DNA of 43,410 bases. Origin: JAVKSM01 sp039583705 (lineage in GTDB: Bacteria > Actinomycetota > Actinomycetes > Mycobacteriales > Pseudonocardiaceae). Each line of letters opens with the position of its first letter. Positions within the stretch are counted from its first letter, which is position 1. The DNA is taken from assembly GCA_039583705.1 (NCBI GenBank), contig JAVKSM010000008.1, positions 1-43,410 on the forward strand. The letters run 5' to 3'. This document shows positions 31,278 through 40,083 of the stretch, one piece after another. The position numbers and the translations under genes were made by a program. A model generated the notes under the pieces. That model had not been told where the DNA came from, searched no databases, and was given only the letters and a program-made list of their open reading frames with translations.

Positions 31278-33140
31278 TCAGTCTCGGGCGTGCTGCCCGA
31301 GCTCGTGGTGGCGTTCCCGTTCGATGTTGATCGCGGCGGCGACCAGCGCCAGGTGGCTGAACGCCTGCGGATGGTTGCCCAGCAGCTCACCGGTGCCCGG
31401 GTCGACCTCCTCGGCGAGCAGTCCGAGCGGGGAGGAGAAGCTGAGCAGGCGTTCGAACCGCTGTTCGGCTTCCTCGAGCCGGCCGACGTGGGCCAGCCCG
31501 TCGACCATCCAGAAGGCGCACATCACGAACAGGCCGTCGCCTCCGGCCAGGCCGTCTCTGGTGCGTTCGACGTCGTAGCGGCGCACCATCGGCCCTTGGC
31601 TCAACCCGCGGTCCACCGCGGCGATCGTCTTGCGGAGGCGCTCGTCACCCCGCGAGAGGAAACCGACCTGGGCCAGGCGCAGCACCGCCGCGTCGAGGGT
31701 GTCGCCGTCGAACGCCTGGGCGAAGCCACCGAGGCGCTCGGACCAGCCGCGGCTGATGACAGCGTCGCGCACCGCGTCGCGGGCGTGCTCCCAGCGGCCC
31801 ACGTCGGCAGGTAGGCGTCGCCGACGGGCGATCTTGATGGCCCGGTCGAGGGCGACCCAACACATCACCTTACTGTAGGTGAAGTCCTGGTTCTCCCCGC
31901 GGACCTCCCAGATCGACGCGTCGTGTTCGGTCCACCGCTGCGCCGCCAGGTCGGCGAGGTGCGCCAGTTCCCGCCACAGTTCTGGCGAGATCTGCCCGTC
32001 GCGGTTCGCGTACAGGTAGGCGCAGTCCAGGAGTTCGCCGTAGACGTCCAACTGGAGCTGGCTGGCGGCGTCGTTGCCGATCCGCACCGGCCGTGAGCCC
32101 CGGTAGCCCTCGAGATGCCCCAGTTCCTGCTCGGGTGGGCTGGTCCCGCCGTCCAAGGTGTAGAAGTTCTGGACCTTGCCGTCGAGTGTCAGGCGGGCCA
32201 GCCAGTCCATGAAGTCGTGGGCCTCGTCGTGGAAACCCAGTTCGAAGAGGGTGTAGAGGGTGAACGAGGAGTCCCGCAGCCAGGTGAACCGGTAGTCCCA
32301 GTTCCGCGGGCCGCCGAACCACTCGGGCAGGCTGGTGGTCGGGGCGGCGACCAGGGCGCCGGTCGGGGCGTAGGTCATCAGCTTCAACACCAGCGTCGAA
32401 CGGGTCACATGGTCCTGGTACGGACCCTGGTAATTGCACTGGTTCGCCCAGGTCCACCAGAACCGGCGGGTTTCCCGCAGCCTCGCGCGCACGTCTTCGA
32501 CCCCGCCCAGCCCGGGGCCGCACCGACTGGTTTCGTTGACGGTGAGGCCAAAGGCCACGGTCTCACCCGTTCCCACGTCGAACTCCTGGTCACCGCCGCG
32601 GAGCGGGATGGTGCCGCTGACGTGGAAGTGGTGGCCGGCGGCGTCGCCGTGCAGCCGCCCTTCGTCGGCCTGGAGCGGGTTGGCCTGCCGGGCGTAGTCC
32701 GGGCGCAGATCCACCACCTGCCGGAAACGGACCCGGCCGGCGAGGCCGGTGACCACGCGGATCAGCCTCGGTTGGTCCTGCGGCCGGGCGTGCTCGCGGA
32801 CGGTGCGTTCCGTCACCGGCATGAAGTCGGTGATCTCGGTCCGGCCATGCTCGGTTTCGACGATGGTCTGCAGGATGTTGGTCTTCTCGGCGTAGCGCTG
32901 CCAGGACCGGAACGGCTCTACCGGCGCCAGCGTCCAGCAGCCGCCGCGGTTCGCGTCGAGCAGACGCGAGAACAGGCTGGGGCTGTCGAAGCGGGGCAGG
33001 CAGCACCAGTCGACGCTGCCGTCCACCCCGATCAGCGCCACCGAACGGCAGTCGCCCACGAGCCCGTACCCGGCGATCGGCAGGTAGCCGTCCGAGCGCC
33101 GGTGTGCGGCGGCCAGTGGGGCGGGTGCGGAAACGCTCAC
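31278..33140 (-). CDS. glycoside hydrolase family 15 protein (glucoamylase/trehalase-like)
   Basis: 620 residues. N-terminal GH15 beta domain (YLPIAGYGLVGDCRSVALI, DGSVDWCCLPRFDSPS), then the (alpha/alpha)6 catalytic barrel with GGPRNWDYRFTWLRDSSFTL. Probable general acid is in IWEVRGENQDFTYSK; probable base is in GLLAEEVDPGTGELLGNHP. No signal peptide, so it acts in the cytoplasm. Actinobacterial members of this type include trehalases. GTG start overlaps the previous stop (GTGA 33137-33140). Cytoplasmic trehalose breakdown feeding the SDR next door is a possible pathway. Confidence 0.93.
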   Translation of the reverse strand: MSVSAPAPLAAAHRRSDGYLPIAGYGLVGDCRSVALIGVDGSVDWCCLPRFDSPSLFSRLLDANRGGCWTLAPVEPFRSWQRYAEKTNILQTIVETEHGRTEITDFMPVTERTVREHARPQDQPRLIRVVTGLAGRVRFRQVVDLRPDYARQANPLQADEGRLHGDAAGHHFHVSGTIPLRGGDQEFDVGTGETVAFGLTVNETSRCGPGLGGVEDVRARLRETRRFWWTWANQCNYQGPYQDHVTRSTLVLKLMTYAPTGALVAAPTTSLPEWFGGPRNWDYRFTWLRDSSFTLYTLFELGFHDEAHDFMDWLARLTLDGKVQNFYTLDGGTSPPEQELGHLEGYRGSRPVRIGNDAASQLQLDVYGELLDCAYLYANRDGQISPELWRELAHLADLAAQRWTEHDASIWEVRGENQDFTYSKVMCWVALDRAIKIARRRRLPADVGRWEHARDAVRDAVISRGWSERLGGFAQAFDGDTLDAAVLRLAQVGFLSRGDERLRKTIAAVDRGLSQGPMVRRYDVERTRDGLAGGDGLFVMCAFWMVDGLAHVGRLEEAEQRFERLLSFSSPLGLLAEEVDPGTGELLGNHPQAFSHLALVAAAINIERERHHELGQHARD

Positions 33141-33574
33141 CTGGGGTTCCTCCTCCCGGGTCGGGAACTGTGCGCTGGCCCAGGCCGTCTCCGCCGCAGA
33201 TGCAACTCCTCCCGGCTGGCCGCGGTGGGGACCTCACCGACCGTCGCCCGCAGCGAGGTGTTCCGCAGCCACTCGTCCTCGCTGATGCCGGGGCCGCGCC
33301 CGCCGTAGAGGTCGCGGCGATACTCCTCGAGCCGCGGCACGGTGGTGTCGACCCTCTCGGCTCGGCTGGGTGGCTGCGCCGATCCGCTCGGTGGGGTGCC
33401 GGTGGCCATTGGGTCCTCCGTCAGCCCGAGGAAGTGCAGGCTGCGCGCGCCCTGCTTCCCGCCGAAGATCCGCGCATACCAGGGGAACCGGCCGCCACTG
33501 CGAGCCAGCAGCAGCATGAAGAAGATGCCCAGGAAGTGGGTGACAACGATCCAGTACGGAAAAAACGACAGCAT
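33137..33574 (-). CDS. short membrane protein like the start of a cytochrome b domain
   Basis: 145 residues. Residues 1-25 (SFFPYWIVVTHFLGIFFMLL) form a membrane helix like the first helix of cytochrome b/b6-type subunits paired with molybdopterin oxidoreductases. ARSLHFLGL follows near residue 45, and then the expected further helices are missing. The C-terminal 90 residues are hydrophilic (EEYRRDLYGG, EDEWLRNTSLRATVGE). An internal ATG at 33409 behind GGAGGA could start a separate soluble 90-residue protein. It shares one base with the Ndh stop (TGATG) and four with the GH15 start, so it is translated within the operon. Looks like a truncated membrane subunit fused to a small domain; function unknown. 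Confidence 0.6.
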   Translation of the reverse strand: MLSFFPYWIVVTHFLGIFFMLLLARSGGRFPWYARIFGGKQGARSLHFLGLTEDPMATGTPPSGSAQPPSRAERVDTTVPRLEEYRRDLYGGRGPGISEDEWLRNTSLRATVGEVPTAASREELHLRRRRPGPAHSSRPGRRNPR

Positions 33575-34929
33575 CACTGGGCCTGCCGGGCGAGGGTCGG
33601 CTCGTCGCTGCGGGCGACCCGGTCGAGGACCCCGGCCGCGCCGACGCCTTCCAGGATCGCCCGCTCCGAGCGGTTGCCGGTGCCCAGCTCGTACCCCCAC
33701 CGCGACAGCACCCCGACCCGGTTGCCCCAGCCGACCAGGAATGCCAGGTGGACGAACGCCCACGCGAGCTGTCCCGGCACGCCGGTCAGCCGCACGCCGA
33801 AGACGTCGGCGACCGCGTCGCCGGGTGAGATGGTCGCCATGGTGCCCAGGTCGCGGTAGTGAAACGGCCTCGGAGCCGGGCGCCCGGCGAGGCGGCGACG
33901 GATCAGCTTCGCCACGTAGGCGCCTTCCTGCATCGCAGGTTCGGCCAGCCCAGGCAGGTTCCCGACGTCGGCGACGTCGCCGATCGCGAAGATCTCCGGG
34001 TGTCCGGGCAGGCTGCAATCCGGCCGGACCTGCACCCGGCCCTTGCGGTCCACGTCGGCGCCGGCGACCTCGCCGAGCATCTCCCCCAGGGGTGACGCTC
34101 GCACGCCCGCGGCCCAGATCACCGTCCCGGCGAGGATGCGTTCGGTGCGGCCGTCCCGGGTCTTCACGTCGATGCCCTGGCCGTCGACGTTCACCGCGGT
34201 GGTGGCCAGCCGTACCTCCACCCCCATCTCGGCCAGCTTCTCCTCGGCGTGCTCACGCAGCGGCCCGGCGAATTGCGGCAGCAGCCGCGGACCCGCCTCG
34301 ACCACGACGACCCGGGCGCGGCCGGTGTCGATCCGGTGGAACTCGCGGTGGAACTGGTGGGCCACCGTGGCGAGCTGCCCGGCCAGCTCCACCCCGGTCG
34401 GCCCGCCGCCGACGATCACGAAGGTCGTCCATCGCCCCTGCTCCTGCGGGTCGGTGACCTCGGCCGCACGCTCGTACGCGGCCAGGATCCGGTCCCGCAG
34501 CGCCACCGCCTGCGCCAGCGTCTTCATCGGGAAGAGGTGCTCTGCCCACTCGTCGTGCCCGAAGTAGCTGTCCCGGGACCCCGCGGCCACGATCAGGTAG
34601 TCGTAGCCGACCAGGTGCCGCGCCCCGTCGACGCCGCACAACTCGACCTCACGCCGGTGCGGGTCCACCCTGGTGGCCTCGGCCAGGGTGACCGTCGTGC
34701 CCGGCTGGTTGCGCAGGATCGCGCGCAACGGCGGCGCGATCTCTCCCGGCGGCAGGATGCCGGTCGCCACCTGGTACAGCAATGGCTGAAACAGGTGGTG
34801 GTTCATCCGATCGACGACGAGCACCTCGACCGGGGCCCATCGCAACCGGCGGGCCGCGATCAGGCCGCCGAACCCCGCGCCGAGGATCACTACCCGGGGG
34901 CGGGACCGGTTGGAGAGCTGGGCAGCCAT
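33574..34929 (-). CDS. type II NADH dehydrogenase / NAD(P)/FAD-dependent oxidoreductase
   Basis: 451 residues. FAD motif VVILGAGFGGLIAARRL, NADH motif VIVGGGPTGVELAGQLA, and a third block AIGDVADVGNLPGLAEPAMQEG. The C-terminus has amphipathic and hydrophobic segments (LAWAFVHLAFLVGWGNRVG) that would lie on the membrane, as in Ndh-2, which passes electrons from NADH to quinone without pumping protons. ATG 34929 has GGAGGA five bases upstream. First gene of the unit Ndh, cytochrome-b-like fragment, GH15, SDR. Confidence 0.92.
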   Translation of the reverse strand: MAAQLSNRSRPRVVILGAGFGGLIAARRLRWAPVEVLVVDRMNHHLFQPLLYQVATGILPPGEIAPPLRAILRNQPGTTVTLAEATRVDPHRREVELCGVDGARHLVGYDYLIVAAGSRDSYFGHDEWAEHLFPMKTLAQAVALRDRILAAYERAAEVTDPQEQGRWTTFVIVGGGPTGVELAGQLATVAHQFHREFHRIDTGRARVVVVEAGPRLLPQFAGPLREHAEEKLAEMGVEVRLATTAVNVDGQGIDVKTRDGRTERILAGTVIWAAGVRASPLGEMLGEVAGADVDRKGRVQVRPDCSLPGHPEIFAIGDVADVGNLPGLAEPAMQEGAYVAKLIRRRLAGRPAPRPFHYRDLGTMATISPGDAVADVFGVRLTGVPGQLAWAFVHLAFLVGWGNRVGVLSRWGYELGTGNRSERAILEGVGAAGVLDRVARSDEPTLARQAQ

Positions 34930-34981
34930 GCGCGTCCTCCGATGGGCCGGGGGTATCGAGGCAGGACTACCCGCCGGGCGG

Positions 34982-36322
34982 TCACGTACCCCTGGCCACC
35001 CGCGCGAGCGGGTCGACGCCGCGGATCGACGCGTCGAGCAGTTCCACGGGGTGCAGCATGGGGAGGCGCCCGCCGAGGTGGCGGCCGATCTGGAGCAGGC
35101 ACCCCGGGTTGGCGGTGACGAGCAGGTCGACGCCCGCCGCGGCGACATTGGCCGCCTTGCGCGCCCCGAGCTCGGCGGCCGCCTCCGGCGCCACCAGGTT
35201 GTAGATCCCGGCCGAGCCGCAGCACAGCTCGGCTTCCGGCAGTTCCACCAGATCCAGCCCCGGGATGGCGCGCAGCACGGCTCGCGGCTGCGCCCGCACG
35301 CCCTGGGCGTGGCCGAGGTGGCAGGCGTCGTGGTAGGCGACCCGGGCCCGCACCGGGTGTCGGGGGGCGACCGGCTCCAGCGCCGCGAGCACCTCGTGCA
35401 CGTCGCGGACGCGGGCCGAGAATGCCGCCGCCCGCGCCGCCCACTGCGGGTCGTCGCCCAGCAGGAAGCCGTACTCCTTCATCGAGGAGCCGCAACCGGC
35501 GACGGTGACCACCACGTCGTCGACGTCATACCTCTCGAAGGTGGCGATGGTGCGCTTGGCGCGCGCCACCGCGGCGGTCTCCCGCCCGGCGTGCAGCTCC
35601 AGCGCGCCGCAGCACGACTGGCCGCACGGCACCAGCACCTCACAGCCCTCGGCGGCCAGCACCCGTGCGGTGGCGGCGTTGACGGGGTGGAAGAACACGT
35701 CCTGGACGCACCCGGTGAGCAGCGCGACACGCCGGCGGACCGGCCCGCGGGCGGGGATCCGCCGCGGCAGCACGGCGAACGCGTCGGCCAGCCGCACCGG
35801 CGGCAGCAGTGCCTGCGCCGCCCGCAGCCGGGCCGGCAGCCGCGACACCAGCCCCGCCGGCAGCCGCGACACCAGCCCCGCCGGCAGCCGGGACACCAGC
35901 CCGGCCGAGCGGAGCTTCTGGTACGCCGCGCCGAGCACAGCCGCGGCTCGCAGCCGCCGCCGGTAGGGGAACAGCGCGAAGAGCGCCGACCGGAAGAGCC
36001 GGTCGGCGCGGGCCCGCGGCACGTTGCGTTCCAGTTGCGGGCGCACCGACTCCAGCAGCCGGTCGTACCGCACCCCCGACGGGCAGGCGGTGACGCACGC
36101 CATGCACCCGAGGCAGGCGTCGATGTGCTGCGCGAGCGCCCCGGAGAGCCCGATCTCGCCCTTCTCGGCCAGATCCATGAGGTAGATCCGGCCGCGCGGG
36201 GAGTCCATCTCCTCGCCCCAGAGCTGGTAGGTGGGGCAGGTCGGCAGGCAGAATCCGCAGTGCACGCAATCGTCGAGCAGCTCCCGTGCCGGCGGGCGGT
36301 GCGGGTCGTAGGACGTGCTCAT
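34982..36322 (-). CDS. glcF: glycolate oxidase iron-sulfur subunit
   Basis: 446 residues. Two ferredoxin-like [4Fe-4S] motifs at the start (CVHCGFCLPTCPTY and CLGCMACVTACPSG) and two CCG-type cysteine-rich domains later (CGQSCCGALE, LCCGSAGIYN). Carries electrons from the FAD subunit toward quinone. A threefold GLVSRLPA repeat is inserted between the Fe-S part and the CCG part. ATG 36322 overlaps the glcE stop (ATGA). It ends 52 bases before ndh; the two electron-entry units could be cotranscribed. Confidence 0.94.
   Translation of the reverse strand: MSTSYDPHRPPARELLDDCVHCGFCLPTCPTYQLWGEEMDSPRGRIYLMDLAEKGEIGLSGALAQHIDACLGCMACVTACPSGVRYDRLLESVRPQLERNVPRARADRLFRSALFALFPYRRRLRAAAVLGAAYQKLRSAGLVSRLPAGLVSRLPAGLVSRLPARLRAAQALLPPVRLADAFAVLPRRIPARGPVRRRVALLTGCVQDVFFHPVNAATARVLAAEGCEVLVPCGQSCCGALELHAGRETAAVARAKRTIATFERYDVDDVVVTVAGCGSSMKEYGFLLGDDPQWAARAAAFSARVRDVHEVLAALEPVAPRHPVRARVAYHDACHLGHAQGVRAQPRAVLRAIPGLDLVELPEAELCCGSAGIYNLVAPEAAAELGARKAANVAAAGVDLLVTANPGCLLQIGRHLGGRLPMLHPVELLDASIRGVDPLARVARGT
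35832..35903. repeat. 24-bp tandem triplication inside glcF
   Basis: Three adjacent 24-bp units (35832-35855, 35856-35879, 35880-35903) beginning GCCGGCAGCCG. The first two are identical and the third has two changes. On the coding strand they give GLVSRLPA three times in the linker between domains. Confidence 0.9.
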
Positions 36323-37440
36323 CGCGGTCCGTCCAGGTCGGCGTCCATCCAGGGCGAGAAACGGCCGGGACCCAGCCGGCCGTCGGGGTCGAGCGCGCGA
36401 CGCACCGACGCCAGCACGGGAAGCGCCGCCGGTGGCGGTCCCCACGCCGGTGCGTCGCAGCCGGCGGGCCGGTGTCGCAGCATCGACGTGCCGCCGGCGG
36501 CGTACACCGCGGCGTGCGCCGCTGCGACGGCCTCCGGCGGCAGTCGCAGCGTCGCGACACCGGTGGCCGGTCCCGCGGTCACCGCCGATGCGCCGAGCGA
36601 GGCCACCACACCCGGCAATCGGCTGGGCGGCAGGCCGACCCGCAGCACCGCCGCGCCGTCGCCGCGGCGATCGACGATCTCCGCGTGCCGGGCCCAGGCC
36701 GCCTCGGCGTCACCTTCGTCGAGCACCGGGGCCGCCAGCAGGTCCGCGAGCCGCTGCGCTCGGCTGGCCACGCCGCGCTCGGTGCCCTCCAGCCGCACCA
36801 GCAGCCGCCCGTCGCACCACTCCACGGCGACCGGCTCGCACGGGCCGTCCAGCACCGACCGGCACAGCCGCGCCGCTCCCTCCAGCGGGCAGCCCACCGC
36901 GACCGTCCGGGTAGCCGGCGGCACCGGGTGCAATCGCAGGATCACCTCGACGAGCAGCCCCAGCGTGCCGAAACAGCCGTGCAGCAGCTTCGTGAGGTCG
37001 TAGCCCGCGACGTTTTTAATCACATGGCTGCCGCTGCGGCTGACCGTCCCGTCAGACAGCACCACGATCGCACCGATGACCAGGTCCCGCAGCGTGCCGA
37101 AGGCCAGCGCCGACGGCCCGGCGTCCCCGGTGGCCACCAGGCCTCCGACAGTGGCACCGCGGCGCACCCTGGCCGCGTCCAGCGCCACCCGCTGGCCGTG
37201 CCCGGCCAGGACGTCCTGCAGCGGGCGCAGCGGGGTCCCGGCCAGCACCGAGATCGTCATGTCGCCGGGGTTGTGCCGGACCACGCCGGCCAGCCCGGTC
37301 GTGTCCAGCACCGCGTCCACCGCGCCGAGCGGGCCGCCCCAGTCCGGGGCCGTCCCAGCGCCGCTGATGACCAGCCGTCCCGCCGTGCCGAGCATCGCCT
37401 CGCGGGCGGTGGCCAGGCCGGTGGGCCGAAGCACCGTCAT
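36319..37440 (-). CDS. glcE: glycolate oxidase FAD-binding subunit GlcE
   Basis: 373 residues with a PCMH-type FAD domain: GDMTISVLAGTPL, RRGATVGGLVATGDAGPSAL, GSHVIKNVAGYDLTKLL. It lacks the full C-terminal substrate domain of GlcD, as normal for GlcE. ATG 37440 is chosen; GTG 37452 overlapping the glcD stop as GTGA would add four residues and is also plausible. Coupled to glcF by a 4-base overlap. Confidence 0.92.
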   Translation of the reverse strand: MTVLRPTGLATAREAMLGTAGRLVISGAGTAPDWGGPLGAVDAVLDTTGLAGVVRHNPGDMTISVLAGTPLRPLQDVLAGHGQRVALDAARVRRGATVGGLVATGDAGPSALAFGTLRDLVIGAIVVLSDGTVSRSGSHVIKNVAGYDLTKLLHGCFGTLGLLVEVILRLHPVPPATRTVAVGCPLEGAARLCRSVLDGPCEPVAVEWCDGRLLVRLEGTERGVASRAQRLADLLAAPVLDEGDAEAAWARHAEIVDRRGDGAAVLRVGLPPSRLPGVVASLGASAVTAGPATGVATLRLPPEAVAAAHAAVYAAGGTSMLRHRPAGCDAPAWGPPPAALPVLASVRRALDPDGRLGPGRFSPWMDADLDGPR

Positions 37441-37448
37441 CGACCCGG

Positions 37449-38927
37449 TCACAACCGCTCGATCCCCCCCGCCGCCTCCAGCGGGTGCGGCCGGAACGGG
37501 CCGGGCCGTTCGCCGCACAGCCGCGGCGTGGGCAACAGCTTGCCGGGATTGCAGCGGCCGTCGGGGTCGAAGGCCGCCCGCACCCGTCGCATCACCGCGA
37601 GATCCTCCTCACCGAACATCCTGGGCATCGAACAAGCCTTGTCCGTCCCGATGCCGTGCTCGCCGGACAGCGACCCGCCCAACTCCACGCACAGTTCGGC
37701 GATCTCGCGCGACAGTTTCTCGGCCCGCTCGTGCTCCCCGGCGTCGGCGTCGTAGAGCACCAGCGGGTGCAGGTTCCCGTCGCCGGCGTGGAAGACGTTG
37801 GCCACCCGCAGCCCGGCGTCGGCGCCCATCGCCGCGATCCGGTCGAGCGCCTCGCCGAGCTGGGTGCGGGGCACGACGCCGTCCTGGACGAAGTAGTCCG
37901 GGCTGATCCGGCCCACGGCGGCGAAGGCCGCCTTGCGACCTTTCCAGATCCGGGCCCGGTCCGCCTCCCCGGTGGCGACGTGCAGCCGGGTGCAGCCGCG
38001 CCGCTCGCAAATCCTTCTCACCTGCTCGAACTGGGTCGCGACCTCCTCGGCCGGCCCGTCCAGCTCCACCACCAGCGCGGCCGGCGTGCCCACGGTGTAC
38101 CCGGCGGCCACGGCCTGCTCGACGGCCTCGACGGCCAGCGCGTCCATCATCTCCACCGCCGCCGGCACGATCCCGGCCGCCACGATGTCGGAGACCGTGT
38201 CGCCCGCCGCGTGCACCGAGCCGAAGTCGGCGAGCAGGGTGCGCACGCTCTCCGGCGTGCGCAGCAGCCGCACCGTGATTTTCGTGACGATGCCCAGGGT
38301 GCCCTCCGACCCGACGAAGACCCCGCGCAGGTCCGGACCGCACTGCTCGCCGGTCGGCCCGCCGAGGATGACGACGCTGCCGTCGGCCAGCACCACCTCC
38401 AGTTCCAACACGTGGTTGGTGGTGAAGCCGTACTTGAGGCAGTGCGCGCCGCCCGAGTTCTCCGCGACGTTGCCGCCGACCGTGCACACCTGCTGGCTGG
38501 ACGGGTCCGGCGCGTAGTAGAGCCCGTAGGGCGCGGCGGCGCGCGTCACATCGAGGTTGGTCACCCCCGGCTCCAGCACCGCGCGGCGGTCCAGCGGGTC
38601 GACGGACAGGATGCGGCGCAGCCGCTGCAGCGAGATGACCACGCCCTCGGCCACCGGCAGGGCGCCGCCCGACAGCCCGGTGCCGGCCCCGCGGGCCACG
38701 AACGGCAGCCCGTGCCGGGCACACAGCCGGACCGCGGCGCCCACCTGACCGGCGTCGCCGGGCAGCACCACCAGCCCGGGCACCTGCCGATAGCCGGTGA
38801 GCCCGTCGCACTCGTAGCTGCGCAGCCGGACCGGGTCGGTGATCACCGAGCCGGCGCCGAGGGCGGCCGTGAAATCAGCCACCACGTCGGTTCCCAGCCC
38901 GCCGCACATGGCGAGGGTCTGCGCCAC
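37449..38927 (-). CDS. glcD: glycolate oxidase FAD-linked catalytic subunit
   Basis: About 492 residues, oxidising glycolate or D-lactate-like 2-hydroxy acids. FAD domain: RGAGTGLSGGALPVAEG and CTVGGNVAENSGGAHCLKYG; C-terminal domain: NVFHAGDGNLHP, GSLSGEHGIGTDKA and DPDGRCNPGKLLP. The start GTG 38927 is placed five bases after GGAGGAGG. An ATG at 39023 in the same frame would add 32 poorly conserved residues. First gene of glcDEF. Malate synthase is not in the window, so the later fate of glyoxylate is not seen. Confidence 0.94.
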   Translation of the reverse strand: MAQTLAMCGGLGTDVVADFTAALGAGSVITDPVRLRSYECDGLTGYRQVPGLVVLPGDAGQVGAAVRLCARHGLPFVARGAGTGLSGGALPVAEGVVISLQRLRRILSVDPLDRRAVLEPGVTNLDVTRAAAPYGLYYAPDPSSQQVCTVGGNVAENSGGAHCLKYGFTTNHVLELEVVLADGSVVILGGPTGEQCGPDLRGVFVGSEGTLGIVTKITVRLLRTPESVRTLLADFGSVHAAGDTVSDIVAAGIVPAAVEMMDALAVEAVEQAVAAGYTVGTPAALVVELDGPAEEVATQFEQVRRICERRGCTRLHVATGEADRARIWKGRKAAFAAVGRISPDYFVQDGVVPRTQLGEALDRIAAMGADAGLRVANVFHAGDGNLHPLVLYDADAGEHERAEKLSREIAELCVELGGSLSGEHGIGTDKACSMPRMFGEEDLAVMRRVRAAFDPDGRCNPGKLLPTPRLCGERPGPFRPHPLEAAGGIERL

Positions 38928-39134
38928 CTCGGCCTCCTCCGGCCCGCCGACGCCGGCCTCGTGCCTGGTCTGCGCCTGGTGCGGCGAGCGGCAGCGCTCG
39001 CCCGCGTGGTTTCGCGGGTCCATGGTAGGCCCGATCCTGCCTGCCGCGCCGGTTGTGGCCCGGCTGCGCGCTGGCTCGGCTGCGCGCGGCCCGGGCTGGG
39101 CCTCTTCCGGCCGGATGCTCGCTGACCCTACGAT

Positions 39135-39149
39135 CCACCCTCAGGGTGG
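39135..39149. promoter_or_regulatory. palindrome upstream of glcD
   Basis: CCACCCT-C-AGGGTGG is a perfect 7-bp inverted repeat about 210 bases before the preferred glcD start and 52 bases before the toxin remnant. It could be an operator for the glycolate genes; no regulator gene is adjacent. The rest of 38928-39200 has no gene I can support. Confidence 0.35.
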
Positions 39150-39200
39150 GGCCGGCGATTGACCAGCCTGACCGGCACGACGGAACGGGGGTGGGAAACC

Positions 39201-39765
39201 ATGGCCAGTTCGGAATCATTCCCGCCGGAGGTGGGGGGAGAGCCTCGTGACCCGGCGGCCGGTTGAGCTATGCGCAGTCGGTGGCGGACAGTGCGCTGGC
39301 CGAGGCGAAGGCGGCGCAGGGGGTGATGGACGCCAACCGGCCGCCGGGTGCGCCGCCGGTGAACCCGACTCCGGAACAGGTGAGCGCGGAGCGCAGTCGG
39401 CAGATCTCGTATGACGACGGGGTCGCCGCGTTGCATGCGGCGCAGCGTAAGTTGGCCGACGCGGTCGCGCATCGTGATGAGGCCGCGGGGCGGGCGCCCA
39501 GTACCACGACCCCGAAACCGACCTCAACTACAACTACCACCGCTACTACGATCCTGACGCGGGTCGCTATCACGCCAATGACCCCATCGGCCTCAGGGGC
39601 GGGCTCAACCCTCACGCATATGTTCCAAACCCTACCACCTGGCTCGACCCCATCGGGCTCATGCCCTGTGCTCGTCCCGGCCGGGCGCCTGAATTTCCGG
39701 GCGGAAAGCTCACGGAAGACCAGGCCATGCCGGTCGCGGGACGCTGCGTGGAGATCGTTCCATGA
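39201..39765 (+). pseudogene. collapsed RHS/T7SS-type polymorphic toxin gene
   Basis: Three separate pieces of one long gene lie in three frames. ATG 39201 behind a G-rich ribosome site gives a 21-residue start (MASSESFPPEV) that ends in TGA at 39264. Frame 2 from about 39260 reads LSYAQSVADSALAEAKAAQ to HRDEAAGRA, a helical segment like the N-terminal part of T7SS-secreted RHS toxins. Frame 1 from 39499 reads QYHDPETDLNYNYHRYYDP then GRYHANDPIGL, the RHS-associated core, then a 30-residue tail to TGA 39763. Internal deletions have removed almost all of the protein, including the RHS barrel and most of the toxin tip. The immunity-like gene overlaps its end. Confidence 0.8.
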
Positions 39766-40052
39766 TGGCGCCGCCCAGCACCATCAACGGTGCGACCGTG
39801 CTCTGTGTCTCCGACGTCAGCCGTGCCGCCAGTACGGGAAGAACGCGTCACGTCGTGGGTAGTCAAGAAGCGAGCGACTTTGCCGCGCTCGCGATTGTCA
39901 AATACGATGTCGACCCGGGCGTTTATCTTTTCTACTGTGATGAGGATTGGAATGCTATAACTGACACGTATCACGAGAACATTGAGGACGCGATTAAACA
40001 GGCGGCATTCGAGTTCGGGCCGCTGGAGTTCATCGATGTACTTCACGAGTGA
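39762..40052 (+). CDS. immunity-like protein of the RHS toxin locus
   Basis: 96 residues, acidic, with the block YLFYCDEDWNAITDTYH followed by EDAIKQAAFEF, a pattern I associate with small immunity-type proteins encoded after polymorphic toxins. Its ATG overlaps the stop of the toxin remnant (ATGA 39762-39765), the usual coupling. The gene is intact although the toxin is not. Base composition from 39840 to 40050 is clearly lower in GC than the flanks, a sign of recent acquisition. The toxin it neutralised cannot be told from what is left. Confidence 0.65.
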   Translation: MMAPPSTINGATVLCVSDVSRAASTGRTRHVVGSQEASDFAALAIVKYDVDPGVYLFYCDEDWNAITDTYHENIEDAIKQAAFEFGPLEFIDVLHE

Positions 40053-40083
40053 TGTTCCTCCCCCAGGTGGTGGCGACGTTAGG

